A stretch of 53,869 bases of DNA from CAZWUW01 sp964636895 (GTDB lineage Bacteria; Bacillota; Thermincolia; Thermincolales; CAZWUW01), in contig CAZWUW010000008.1 in the NCBI GenBank assembly GCA_964636895.1, positions 1 to 53,869 on the forward strand, read 5' to 3'. This document shows positions 33,973-42,224 of the stretch, one piece after another (positions within the stretch are counted from its first letter, which is position 1; the number at the start of each line of letters is the position of its first letter). The position numbers and the translations under genes were made by a program. The notes under the pieces were generated by a model. That model had not been told where the DNA came from. It searched no databases and was given only the letters and a program-made list of their open reading frames with translations.

Positions 33973-35094
33973 GTGCTTTTTTTGTATATTCAGGAACTGT
34001 TTTTACGTCATTTTCGTAATTATATATTTTTGCAACTCAAAGCTCACCCATATTTAAATATTTTTATTGGTGATAATGCTCAGGGTAAAACTAATGTTCT
34101 GGAAGCTGTTTTTTATTCAGCAACAGGCAGGTCGCACCGTACTAATAAAGAAAGCGAGCTTCTACGCTGGCAAGAAAAGTTTTTTCAAATAGATATAAGA
34201 GCAGAAAAATACAGACGCACAATACGTATTGAAGTAATAGGGCTGGCTGACGGAAGAAAAAAAATAAAATTAAATGGCGTACCCAAAAAAAGACTTACCG
34301 AACTGGTTGGAGAAATAAACGTAGTTCTTTTTTCTCCTGAAGACCTCATGTTAGTCAAAGGAGGTCCGGCTATCAGGCGCAGATACCTGGATATTGAAAT
34401 ATCTCAGGTTAATCCGACCTATTATCATAACCTGCTTAACTATCATAAAGTGCTAGTACAAAGAAATAATTTGTTGCGTAATTACAAAATGCATAATAAA
34501 GGCATACAAACATTGGATATATGGAATAATCAACTGGCAGATTTTGGTCAGCGTATAATCAGTAAAAGAATTGAAGTAATCAGAAAAATGGCCCCCCTTG
34601 CTAGGCTGATGCACCGGAAAATTACTGATGGGCAGGAGGAATTAGAAATCAGGTATTTTCCATCTATTGATATAAATGATGAGTTAACCGGTGATAATAT
34701 AAAAGAAAAACTGTTAGCTTTATTTAACACCCGAAAAGAGGAAGAAATAGCCCGAGGCATGACGTTAACAGGCCCGCACAGAGAAGATTTCGGACTTTTT
34801 GTGCACGGCAAAGATATGCGTATATTTGGTTCCCAGGGCCAACAGCGTACCTGTGCATTAAGCCTGAAAATGGCGGAACTGGAGTTTATGAGGTCGGAGA
34901 CTGGCGAATATCCGGTTTTGCTGCTGGATGATGTCATGTCGGAATTGGACGATAAAAGAAGAAAATTTTTATTAGAAGTAGTTTATAAAAAAATACAAAC
35001 CTTTATCACCGCAACTACATTTAACTATTTTAAAGAAATTGGTCAAAAGGAATATGCTTTGTTTGAAGTAAAAAACGGTATAATAATTAATTGA
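33973..35094 (+). CDS. recF: DNA replication and repair protein RecF
   Basis: An SMC-like ATPase (373 aa) that helps load RecA at gaps. It has the Walker A GDNAQGKTNVLEAV, LFSPEDLMLVKGGPAIRRRYLD, the signature FGSQGQQRTCALSLKMAE and Walker B VLLLDDVMSELDDKRR. The frame opens at GTG 33973 with GAGAGG upstream; a TTG at 33982 (just before YIQELFLRHFRNY) is an alternative. Confidence 0.96.
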   Translation: MLFLYIQELFLRHFRNYIFLQLKAHPYLNIFIGDNAQGKTNVLEAVFYSATGRSHRTNKESELLRWQEKFFQIDIRAEKYRRTIRIEVIGLADGRKKIKLNGVPKKRLTELVGEINVVLFSPEDLMLVKGGPAIRRRYLDIEISQVNPTYYHNLLNYHKVLVQRNNLLRNYKMHNKGIQTLDIWNNQLADFGQRIISKRIEVIRKMAPLARLMHRKITDGQEELEIRYFPSIDINDELTGDNIKEKLLALFNTRKEEEIARGMTLTGPHREDFGLFVHGKDMRIFGSQGQQRTCALSLKMAELEFMRSETGEYPVLLLDDVMSELDDKRRKFLLEVVYKKIQTFITATTFNYFKEIGQKEYALFEVKNGIIIN

Positions 35095-35111
35095 CAACGA
35101 GGAGGTAACAA

Positions 35112-35372
35112 ATGTTTATTCACCTTGGTGGAGACGTAGTCGTGCCTAAGGAAGATATTATATGTATAATGAGTTATGCCCTGATGAAAAAAGCAGAAGC
35201 TACCCGGGAATTTATTCAATTAGCTGAAGATGACCAATTTATTCACCGGATTTCTGAAAAAGGCCGAGAAAAATCTTTTATCATTACAACAAGCAAAATT
35301 TATTTATCACCTATTTCTTCAATTACATTGAAAAAACGTTCTGATGAATGGCCAAATTTTTTAATGGTTTAA
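35112..35372 (+). CDS. remB: Extracellular matrix regulator RemB (DUF370)
   Basis: An 86-aa DUF370 protein (YaaB in Bacillus), related to the DNA-binding matrix regulator RemA. It opens MFIHLGGDVVVPKEDIICIM, the family start, and has the C-terminal YLSPISSITLKKR segment. GAGGAGGT precedes the ATG. It lies between recF and gyrB as in Bacillus and is followed by a terminator. Confidence 0.92.
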   Translation: MFIHLGGDVVVPKEDIICIMSYALMKKAEATREFIQLAEDDQFIHRISEKGREKSFIITTSKIYLSPISSITLKKRSDEWPNFLMV

Positions 35373-35396
35373 AGCCGTGCCAACGCGGTTTTTTCT
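35371..35396 (+). terminator. Terminator after remB
   Basis: AAAGCCGTG pairs with CGCGGTTTT (two G-U pairs) around a 4-nt loop and runs into TTTTTTC. It separates the dnaA-remB group from gyrB. Confidence 0.75.
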
Positions 35397-35411
35397 TTGT
35401 TTTTGATAAAC

Positions 35412-35440
35412 TTGTGGCAGTGAGTTAATTGTGGTATAAT
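35412..35440 (+). promoter_or_regulatory. gyrB promoter
   Basis: TTGTGG (35412-35417) and a perfect TATAAT (35435-35440) are 17 bp apart, 35 bp before the gyrB start. Confidence 0.7.
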
Positions 35441-35475
35441 TTGGTTTTAGAGAGTGAACGAACGGAGGACTTGGC

Positions 35476-37389
35476 ATGGAAGAAAAAAACAACCAGGAAT
35501 TCAATGATTATGGTGCCAGCCAGATTCAGGTCCTGGAAGGTTTGGAAGCAGTCCGGCGACGTCCCGGGATGTATATTGGGAGTACCAGTGCCAAAGGTTT
35601 GCATCATTTGGTTTATGAAGTGGTGGATAATAGTATTGATGAGGCGCTGGCCGGTTATTGTGACCACATTGATGTAATTATTCATGAGAACAACAGTATT
35701 ACTGTTATAGATAACGGCCGCGGTATTCCCGTGGGTATCCAACCCCAGTTGGGAAGGCCGGCAGTGGAAGTGGTGCTTACCGTACTCCATGCTGGCGGCA
35801 AATTTGGTGGCGAAGGATACAAAGTATCAGGCGGTTTGCACGGGGTAGGGGTATCAGTGGTTAACGCCCTTTCCGAATGGTTGGAAATAGAAGTTAAAAG
35901 AGATGGCAAAATTCATTTCCAACGTTTTGAAAGAGGAGCCCCGGTTAATGAATTGAAAGTTATAGGTAATGCGGATTTAACCGGCACCAAAATAACTTTT
36001 AAACCTGATCATGAAATTTTTGAAGAGCTGGAATATAGCTTTGAAACGCTTATACTGCGGCTTCGGGAATTATCGTTTCTAAACCGGGGGGTCAAAATAG
36101 TCATCAAGGATGAAAGGGACGGAAAAGAAAAAACATTTCAACACGAAGGCGGTATCATTGATTTTGTTAAACACCTGAACAAAAATAAAGATGTGCTGCA
36201 TGCCACTCCCATTTATTTTGAAAGTGAAAAAGATGATACTTCAGTTGAAGTGGCAATGCAATACAATGATGGATACGTTGAAAACATTTTTTCTTTTGCC
36301 AATAATATTAATACCCAAGAAGGCGGTACTCACGAAGCTGGTTTTAAAACAGCACTGACTAGGGTAATAAATGATTATGCTCGAAAACACAACCTTCTTA
36401 AAGAGAATGAAGCAAATCTTTCCGGTGAGGATATCCGGGAAGGACTAACTTCCGTTATTAGTGTCAAAGTAAGAGAGCCTCAGTTTGAAGGTCAGACCAA
36501 GACAAAGTTTGGTAATAGTGAAGTTAGGGGAATTGTAGACAATATTGTGGTGGAAGGTGTAGGTACCTTTTTGGAAGAAAACCCGCCTGTCGCCAAACGG
36601 ATGATTGAAAAATCCGTTAATGCTGCACGAGCCAGGGAAGCCGCCCGCAAAGCTCGGGAACTGACCCGTCGCAAAAGCGCGCTGGAAAGCACCTCCTTAC
36701 CTGGTAAACTGGCGGACTGCTCAACTAAGGACCCGGCTTTGTGTGAATTATATTTGGTTGAGGGTGATTCTGCCGGCGGCTCTGCCAAACAAGGGCGAGA
36801 CCGGCGTAACCAGGCCATTTTACCACTGCGGGGCAAAATACTTAACGTGGAAAAAGCCCGTTTGGACAGGGTACTGGGCAATGAAGAGATTAGATCTATG
36901 ATTACTGCTATGGGAACTGGTATTTCAGATGATTTTAATATCGATAAAGCCCGCTACCACAAATTAATCATTATGACTGATGCTGATGTGGACGGTGCAC
37001 ACATCCGGACCTTATTGTTAACATTCTTTTACCGATATATGCAACCGCTGGTGGAAGCCGGGTATGTATATATTGCCCAACCCCCATTGTATTTGGTTAA
37101 AAAGGGCAAAGAGGAACATTATTTATACAATGATATCGAATTAAGTAAGTTACAGGAGAAAATTGGCCGCGATGCCAATATCCAACGTTACAAAGGTCTA
37201 GGTGAAATGAACCCGGAACAGCTCTGGAGTACTACCATGAATCCGGATACGCGGACCATCCTGCGGGTGAATATGGAGGATGTCATGGCAGCGGACGAAA
37301 TGTTTACCGTTCTTATGGGTGATAAAGTAGAACCACGCCGTGAGTTTATTCAGGCACATGCTAAGGAAGTAAGAAATTTGGACATTTAG
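35476..37389 (+). CDS. gyrB: DNA gyrase subunit B
   Basis: The ATPase subunit of DNA gyrase (637 aa), which introduces negative supercoils. GHKL motifs: VVDNSIDEALAGY, DNGRGIPVG and HAGGKFGGEGYKVSGGLHGVG; TOPRIM motifs: EGDSAGGSAKQGRDR and DADVDGAHI; the C-terminus has RYKGLGEMNPEQLW. The ATG has GGAGG upstream. It has its own promoter and a strong terminator. Confidence 0.98.
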   Translation: MEEKNNQEFNDYGASQIQVLEGLEAVRRRPGMYIGSTSAKGLHHLVYEVVDNSIDEALAGYCDHIDVIIHENNSITVIDNGRGIPVGIQPQLGRPAVEVVLTVLHAGGKFGGEGYKVSGGLHGVGVSVVNALSEWLEIEVKRDGKIHFQRFERGAPVNELKVIGNADLTGTKITFKPDHEIFEELEYSFETLILRLRELSFLNRGVKIVIKDERDGKEKTFQHEGGIIDFVKHLNKNKDVLHATPIYFESEKDDTSVEVAMQYNDGYVENIFSFANNINTQEGGTHEAGFKTALTRVINDYARKHNLLKENEANLSGEDIREGLTSVISVKVREPQFEGQTKTKFGNSEVRGIVDNIVVEGVGTFLEENPPVAKRMIEKSVNAARAREAARKARELTRRKSALESTSLPGKLADCSTKDPALCELYLVEGDSAGGSAKQGRDRRNQAILPLRGKILNVEKARLDRVLGNEEIRSMITAMGTGISDDFNIDKARYHKLIIMTDADVDGAHIRTLLLTFFYRYMQPLVEAGYVYIAQPPLYLVKKGKEEHYLYNDIELSKLQEKIGRDANIQRYKGLGEMNPEQLWSTTMNPDTRTILRVNMEDVMAADEMFTVLMGDKVEPRREFIQAHAKEVRNLDI

Positions 37390-37439
37390 GAGTTTGTAAG
37401 TCTGTAAATATATTAGTACCTACAATAGTGTAAGTTTTT

Positions 37440-37479
37440 AAACCGGAACTGTGTACATAAAACAGTTACCGGTTTTTTT
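37440..37479 (+). terminator. Terminator after gyrB
   Basis: AAACCGGAACTGT pairs with ACAGTTACCGGTTT (one bulged base) and is followed by a run of seven T residues. Confidence 0.88.
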
Positions 37480-37483
37480 ATTC

Positions 37484-37513
37484 TTGACAAAATAAGACAA
37501 TATTTTATATTAT
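37484..37513 (+). promoter_or_regulatory. Promoter of the Spo0A-C-like gene
   Basis: A perfect TTGACA (37484-37489) is followed by TATATT at 16 bp or TATTAT at 18 bp. The gene thus has its own promoter after the gyrB terminator. Confidence 0.6.
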
Positions 37514-37591
37514 GAAACAAAGATTACAAAAATACTTTTACTTATTTATATAAAGAGCACCGGAGGTTCCGAAGTGGTGGGAGGAAAAATA

Positions 37592-38035
37592 ATGACATGT
37601 TATTTTGAACTATTTTTAAATGAAAAACCTGAACAAGACCCGTGTAAGGCATGTTTTTGGTGGCTACACAAAAAAAACAACTGTGTAATTCAGGGTAAAA
37701 CGGAGCTCCAGACCGAACAAATATTGGAAGAAATAACGGATATCAAACAACTTCTTGACCAATTAGGCTTCCCTATAGGGAAAATGGGATATCGTAACTT
37801 GATGGCTGCCTTGGAATTATTATGTGCACAGGGTGCCCCGGGGCCCAATGATATAAAACGCACCTACCAGCTTATAAGCCGCGAAACAGGCCGGTCTTCA
37901 GCGTCTATTAGGCAGAGTGTAAGGTCGGCAATAATATGTGCCTGGGAGTCCGGCACGCTTAAAAAAGCCTTTCCAAATTGGCAGAAAAGACCCCGATTAC
38001 TTGATTTGTATTACTTTCTGCAAAACCGTAAATAA
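37592..38035 (+). CDS. Orphan Spo0A C-terminal domain protein with Cys-rich N-terminus
   Basis: A 147-aa protein without a close named relative that I know. Residues about 42-140 resemble the DNA-binding domain of Spo0A: ITDIKQLLDQLGFP, MGYRNLMAALELL, then YQLISRETGRSSASIRQSVRSAIICAW, which matches the Spo0A recognition region (Y-DIAK...TTASRVERAIRHAIEVAW) in spacing and key residues. There is no receiver domain; instead the first 31 residues hold four cysteines (one, a CxxC pair and one more) that could bind zinc or an Fe-S cluster. The ATG at 37592 has GGAGG 8 nt upstream; a GTG at 37574 with its own GGAGG is possible. It probably binds DNA and may compete with or copy Spo0A at target boxes (inference). 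Confidence 0.75.
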   Translation: MTCYFELFLNEKPEQDPCKACFWWLHKKNNCVIQGKTELQTEQILEEITDIKQLLDQLGFPIGKMGYRNLMAALELLCAQGAPGPNDIKRTYQLISRETGRSSASIRQSVRSAIICAWESGTLKKAFPNWQKRPRLLDLYYFLQNRK

Positions 38036-38082
38036 GTGCATTTATCTTTATAAAAGCCAAAGAGAGATTAAAAGCAGCCGCA

Positions 38083-38111
38083 TTGCATAAACTGGTCAAA
38101 TTTGCTATAAT
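38083..38111 (+). promoter_or_regulatory. gyrA promoter
   Basis: TTGCAT (38083-38088) and TATAAT (38106-38111) are 17 bp apart, upstream of gyrA. Confidence 0.65.
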
Positions 38112-38164
38112 AATCTATGGGAAAAAAATAGCAAGTTTTTAATATTATGCAGAGGTGAAAATTT

Positions 38165-40603
38165 TTGACCGAAGAATTTAGTCACGGTAAGATATTGCCT
38201 ATTAATATCCACGATGAAATGAAAAATTCTTTTATGGGCTATGCCATGAGCGTTATAGTGAACAGAGCGTTGCCGGATGTTCGGGACGGTTTAAAACCGG
38301 TGCACCGGCGAATTCTTTTTGCTATGCACGAACTGAGCATGACCCCGGATAAGCCTCACAAAAAGTCAGCCCGGTTGGTCGGTGAAGTCCTTGGTAAATA
38401 CCATCCCCACGGTGATTCGGCTGTATATGACGCCATGGTGCGGCTGGCCCAGAATTTTGCCTGCCGTTATCCGCTGGTAGACGGTCACGGCAACTTCGGT
38501 TCGGTAGATGGTGATTCTGCGGCGGCAATGCGTTATACTGAGGCCAGGATGGCCAAAATAACACTGGAAATGCTGTCCGATATTGATAAAGAAACTGTTG
38601 ATTTCATGCCTAACTTTGATGATCAACAGGAAGAACCTACGGTGCTTCCCTCCCGCATCCCCAATTTACTGGTTAATGGTTCCGCGGGCATTGCCGTAGG
38701 AATGGCAACTAACATTCCGCCACATAACCTAGGCGAGGTTGTTGATGGAATTGTGATGATGATTGATAATCCGGATGTTACTCCCGACGAGCTGATGACA
38801 TTTATTAAGGGCCCGGATTTTCCTACAGGTGCTACTATTATGGGCCGGGAGGGCATAATAGCGGCTTACCGTACCGGTCGTGGGGTAGTAAGGATGCGTG
38901 CCCAGTCCCGTATTGAGCAGATGAGTAATGGCAAAATGCGGATTTTGGTTAATGAAATACCTTATCAGGTCAATAAGGCCCGGTTAGTCGAAAAAATTGC
39001 TGAACTTGTCCGGGACAAAAAAATTGACGGGATAACTGATTTGCGGGATGAATCAGACCGTACCGGGATGCAGATTGTGATTGAGCTGCGGCGGGATGTT
39101 AATCCCCAGGTGCTGCTAAATCAGTTGTACAAGCACACCCAACTGCAGGAGACCTTTGGCATCATTATGCTGGCCTTGGTGGATGGACAACCAAAGGTAT
39201 TAAATCTGCGGGACATCATATTCTTTTATCTGGAACATCAAAAAGAGGTTATTACCAGACGCACCCGCTTTGAACTGAACAAGGCGGAAGCAAGGGCGCA
39301 TATAGTTGAGGGCTTGCGTATCGCGCTGGACCACATTGAAGAGGTTATTAAAACTATTAGGGCTTCCCGTACCACAGAAATTGCCCGTAATGCCCTGATA
39401 GACAAATTCGGACTTAGCGAAAAACAAGCCCAGGCAATTCTGGATATGCGTCTGCAGCGCTTGACTGGCCTGGAAAGGGAAAAACTGGAAGAGGAATATC
39501 GTCAATTAATGGAACGTATTGCTCATTATCGTTCTGTATTGGCTGATGAAAAGTTGGTATTAAAAATTATTAAAGAAGAATTGCTGGCGATCAGACAAAA
39601 GTTTGCAGATAAACGGAAATCAATTATTACCGATGACGATACCAAACTGGATATAGAAGACCTGATTGCCGAAGAGGATATGGTTATTACTATAACCCAT
39701 CAGGGTTATATCAAAAGGATTCCTCTGGATACATACCGGAGTCAGAAACGCGGTGGGCGCGGGGTTACCGCAATGGGTACGAAGGAAGAGGACTTTGTGG
39801 AACACCTCTTTATCACCACCACTCATCATTACATCCTTTTCTTTACCAACAGGGGCAAGGTGTACCGCCTGAAGGTCCACGAAATCCCGGAAGCCGGCCG
39901 GCAGGCCAAAGGAACGGCGATTGTCAACCTGTTGTTTGTTACCGGGGAAGAAAAGATAACAACCGTTATTCCGGTCAAAACCTTTGATACTAAACAGTAT
40001 CTGTTTACTGCCACCCGGCAGGGCATAGTCAAGAAAACTGCCCTGAAGGACTATATTAATACCAGGAAAGACGGTTTGATAGCCCTGACCCTGGATGCAA
40101 GTGATGAATTAATTGATGTAAAACTTACTCAGGGCAATGAAGAAATGATTCTGGTTACTCAAAAAGGCATCTCAATCCGTTTTTGTGAAAAAGAAGTCCG
40201 TCCAATGGGCCGCACCGCTCGTGGGGTCAGGGGGATTAGACTGAGAGATGACGATATTCTTATCGGGATGGAAGTAATCCAACCGGAAAGTCAGTTGTTG
40301 GTAGTAACCGCACGCGGTTTTGGCAAAAGAACGCCTTTAGAAGAATACCGGGCCCAGACCAGGGGCGGCAAAGGGATCATGACCATCCGGCCAACGAAAC
40401 GCAACGGTCTTTTGGCCGGGGTAAAGGTGGTCCGGGACGGCGAAGAACTGATGATTATTACAGCCGAAGGCATTATAATCCGGTTGGCGGTACAAGACAT
40501 ATCTTCCATGGGCCGGACTACTCAGGGAGTGACCCTGATGCGAATGGATGCGCAGGATGGCGTTGTAGCAGTAGCTAAAGTGGTAACCAAGGACGAGGAA
40601 TAA
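38165..40603 (+). CDS. gyrA: DNA gyrase subunit A
   Basis: The DNA breakage-reunion subunit of gyrase (812 aa). The catalytic tyrosine is in AAMRYTEARM; the quinolone-resistance region reads HPHGDSAVYDAMVRLAQ; coiled-coil and C-gate follow; the C-terminal pinwheel domain has the GyrA box QKRGGRG and further repeats. Translation starts at TTG behind AGAGGTGA. The active site is intact. Confidence 0.98.
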   Translation: MTEEFSHGKILPINIHDEMKNSFMGYAMSVIVNRALPDVRDGLKPVHRRILFAMHELSMTPDKPHKKSARLVGEVLGKYHPHGDSAVYDAMVRLAQNFACRYPLVDGHGNFGSVDGDSAAAMRYTEARMAKITLEMLSDIDKETVDFMPNFDDQQEEPTVLPSRIPNLLVNGSAGIAVGMATNIPPHNLGEVVDGIVMMIDNPDVTPDELMTFIKGPDFPTGATIMGREGIIAAYRTGRGVVRMRAQSRIEQMSNGKMRILVNEIPYQVNKARLVEKIAELVRDKKIDGITDLRDESDRTGMQIVIELRRDVNPQVLLNQLYKHTQLQETFGIIMLALVDGQPKVLNLRDIIFFYLEHQKEVITRRTRFELNKAEARAHIVEGLRIALDHIEEVIKTIRASRTTEIARNALIDKFGLSEKQAQAILDMRLQRLTGLEREKLEEEYRQLMERIAHYRSVLADEKLVLKIIKEELLAIRQKFADKRKSIITDDDTKLDIEDLIAEEDMVITITHQGYIKRIPLDTYRSQKRGGRGVTAMGTKEEDFVEHLFITTTHHYILFFTNRGKVYRLKVHEIPEAGRQAKGTAIVNLLFVTGEEKITTVIPVKTFDTKQYLFTATRQGIVKKTALKDYINTRKDGLIALTLDASDELIDVKLTQGNEEMILVTQKGISIRFCEKEVRPMGRTARGVRGIRLRDDDILIGMEVIQPESQLLVVTARGFGKRTPLEEYRAQTRGGKGIMTIRPTKRNGLLAGVKVVRDGEELMIITAEGIIIRLAVQDISSMGRTTQGVTLMRMDAQDGVVAVAKVVTKDEE

Positions 40604-41127
40604 AAAATTTGCATTTGATGAAAAGAAATTGCAGGAATTTGGAGTGTGGCAGAGAATAAAACATAATGAAAAACGAAATAAGATTTCCGGTAGTCCGGAG
40701 ACGCGAGTCCAGAGGCTAGAAGTCCAGAGACCAGTGATGAGAATCCTGGTCTTTTTTAGTTGCCTTAATAGGCGTCACTTTTACGGAAGCTGCAAAAAAC
40801 AGCCATTCAAAAAATTAGAATTGCGAAAATTGTCGAAAAACGAAGTGTTTTTTACAAAAATGAAATGCAGGAATTTTGCAGGCCAAGGGGAATAAAATAT
40901 AGTGAAACACAAAAGCTGCGCGGCGCTTGTGAAATAACACACAACTATCAGGGCCCGGAGTAATCCGGTTTGAAAAGAAAAAAAGAAGTTTTTTGGGGAT
41001 TTGCGCAAATCATTGAGCATGAGAGTATTAGTCTGCACGATATGCAAAACTTGGGGGAATTATAGGGCTTTAAGGGAGGCTTTAAAGTGTTCTGAGTATG
41101 AAAAATTTTATTACGGAAGGTGATTTA
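40604..41127 (+). other. Gene-free stretch with promoter-like direct repeats
   Basis: These 524 bp hold no convincing gene. Two related segments, near 40628-40674 and 40866-40912, share GCAGGAATTT...GAATAAAA.ATA.TGAAA. Each includes a promoter-like pair: TTGGAG-17 bp-CATAAT (40639-40667) and TTGCAG-16 bp-TATAGT (40876-40103 region, that is 40876-40903). The first is followed about 25 bp later by the first AGTCC element and its terminator; the second may drive the zinc-ribbon gene at 41128. Confidence 0.5.
40692..40757 (+). promoter_or_regulatory. AGTCC element 1 (three units) with terminator
   Basis: Units AGTCCGGAGAC (40692-40702), AGTCCAGAGGC (40106 offset, 40706-40716) and AGTCCAGAGAC (40721-40731) are 14-15 nt apart. 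The last overlaps the 5' arm of a hairpin AGACCAG/CTGGTCT (40728-40734, 40746-40752) that runs into six T residues. It lies about 25 nt past a promoter-like sequence, so it resembles a leader attenuator. Confidence 0.75.
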
Positions 41128-41325
41128 ATGGATGATCTACGCTGTCAATGTAGTAAAATAATATGCCAGTCCGACCAAAATACGGTAGTCATCAAGTGCC
41201 GTCATTGTAAAAGATATATGGTGATTAAAATTGGACCCGACGATATTGTGAAGGAGGAACATATTGCAATACCACATTTTCAAAATAGACGACAGACTGC
41301 ACAGCATGCCTGTGCAGAACACTAA
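41128..41325 (+). CDS. Com-like zinc-ribbon small protein, copy 1
   Basis: A 65-aa protein whose first 36 residues resemble the zinc finger of phage Mu Com, a translational activator that binds mRNA: LRCQCSKIICQ, then VVIKCRHCKRYMVIKI. Cysteines follow CxC-x5-C ... CxxC. The tail is His- and Ala-rich. I chose the ATG at 41128 with GGAAGGTGA upstream; the open frame starts 10 codons earlier. A paralogue lies at 41689. The stop codon is 3 nt from AGTCC element 2. An RNA-binding role is inference from the Com resemblance. Confidence 0.7.
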   Translation: MDDLRCQCSKIICQSDQNTVVIKCRHCKRYMVIKIGPDDIVKEEHIAIPHFQNRRQTAQHACAEH

Positions 41326-41327
41326 GT

Positions 41328-41378
41328 AGTCCGGAGACTTTGAGTCCAGAGGCCAGCAATTAATTGCTGGCTTTTTTT
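41328..41378 (+). promoter_or_regulatory. AGTCC element 2 with terminator
   Basis: Units AGTCCGGAGAC (41328-41338) and AGTCCAGAGGC (41343-41353) at 15-nt phase; the second overlaps a perfect 20-bp palindrome GCCAGCAATTAATTGCTGGC (41352-41371) followed by seven T residues. It begins 3 nt after the stop of the first Com-like gene. Confidence 0.8.
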
Positions 41379-41427
41379 ATTCAGCTTTTCCGAGCCGGCA
41401 GTACCCTGGTAAGAACAAAAAACGGTA

Positions 41428-41479
41428 AGTCCAGAGACTTTTAGTCCAGAGGCCAGCTAGCAAGCTGGCCGTAGCTTTT
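41428..41479 (+). promoter_or_regulatory. AGTCC element 3 with hairpin
   Basis: Units AGTCCAGAGAC (41428-41438) and AGTCCAGAGGC (41443-41453), 15 nt apart, then GGCCAGCT/AGCTGGCC (41451-41458, 41463-41470) and GTAGCTTTTG. The T-tract is weak. Confidence 0.75.
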
Positions 41480-41482
41480 GTC

Positions 41483-41564
41483 ACTGTTGCCCATGTAGCA
41501 CATCAGTATATGCAACAGTATTAGAAAAGCCAACAGGTGTTTCGCAGTTGTAGAGCTTTTCTAA
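41483..41564 (+). ncRNA. Candidate structured leader upstream of Com-like copy 2
   Basis: Two consecutive hairpins: ACTGTTGC/GCAACAGT (41483-41490, 41512-41519) with an inner ATGT-AGC-ACAT, then TTAGAAAAGC/GCTTTTCTAA (41521-41530, 41555-41564) with an inner CAAC/GTTG. No known riboswitch is recognised. The rest of the gap up to 41688 holds an AGGGAGGTGA site with only a 22-codon frame behind it. The RNA role is inferred from base pairing alone. Confidence 0.4.
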
Positions 41565-41688
41565 AAAGGGGAGAAAAACAGGGAGGTGAGTAAGGTACAC
41601 GGTACGTTGGTTCTGGACGGAATGTTTTGGAGAATTTCATCTCACGGACATTAAAGGAAGTGAATTAAGGACAAAGAAGGTGTGAAGC

Positions 41689-41859
41689 ATGGAAAATGTC
41701 AGATGTCGATGCGGAAAAATAGTTTGCCAGCTAAAAGGCAAAGTCGTGTTGATTAAATGCCGCCACTGCAAAAGATTTGTTATTCTTGAATTTAACCAGG
41801 AAGACCAGGAAAACGCAACCTTAAATAAAGAGTATCAACCAAAAATTGAATACAAATAA
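41689..41859 (+). CDS. Com-like zinc-ribbon small protein, copy 2
   Basis: A 56-aa protein paralogous to the one at 41128: NVRCRCGKIVCQ followed by VVLIKCRHCKRFVILEF, with the same CxC ... C ... CxxC cysteines, then an acidic tail (NQEDQEN). AAGGTG lies upstream of the ATG at 41689. As with copy 1, an AGTCC element starts 3 nt past the stop. The pair resembles phage Mu Com in the cysteine layout and the KCRHCKR motif. Confidence 0.72.
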   Translation: MENVRCRCGKIVCQLKGKVVLIKCRHCKRFVILEFNQEDQENATLNKEYQPKIEYK

Positions 41860-41861
41860 AC

Positions 41862-41910
41862 AGTCCGGAGACAACAAGTCCAGAGGCCAGCAATTATATG
41901 CTGGCTTATT
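41862..41910 (+). promoter_or_regulatory. AGTCC element 4 with hairpin
   Basis: Units AGTCCGGAGAC (41862-41872) and AGTCCAGAGGC (41877-41887), 15 nt apart, the second overlapping GCCAGCA/TGCTGGC (41886-41892, 41899-41905), then TTATTC. It lies 3 nt after the second Com-like stop. Confidence 0.78.
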
Positions 41911-41998
41911 CTGTGGGGCCAGTTTTTAATTTGTCTGTTCTTACTGGGTATCTGGCAGCCATGAAAGGAAGTGTGTAGAAAGGAAGGAGGAGTATTCC

Positions 41999-42193
41999 AT
42001 GAAAAGCCTATTTATAACCGCTTTAGTAATGATCCTGTTCTTCAGTTTTGCCATTAGCGCCTACATAACCTTCTACAAATTCCCGCTGCAGGATCCCAAA
42101 GCCAAGGTAGTGACATTTATGATGCTTGGCGCGGTGGCGACGGTATTTACATTTGTTGTATGTCTTACTATCGTCTGGCCACCCGTTATGTAG
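41999..42193 (+). CDS. Two-helix small membrane protein, copy 1
   Basis: A 64-aa protein with two hydrophobic helices (about residues 4-24 and 38-60), a short charged loop KFPLQDPKAK between them, and the C-terminal IVWPPVM. A paralogue of the same length follows 31 nt later. AGGAAGGAGG lies upstream. I know no family name. Its place before the cytochromes suggests a small subunit of a membrane electron-transfer complex. Confidence 0.75.
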   Translation: MKSLFITALVMILFFSFAISAYITFYKFPLQDPKAKVVTFMMLGAVATVFTFVVCLTIVWPPVM

Positions 42194-42224
42194 CCCATAC
42201 TATTCAAGAAAGGAGGGAAGGCTT

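Noticed and set aside
40629..41047. Open frames of 88 codons on both strands after gyrA
   Set aside because: They run through the AGTCC element, its terminator and the promoter-like repeats, with no ribosome site or recognisable protein features.
41585..41653. 22-codon GTG frame after AGGGAGG
   Set aside because: The start codon is too close to the ribosome site and the peptide is too short to support; left as untranslated leader.
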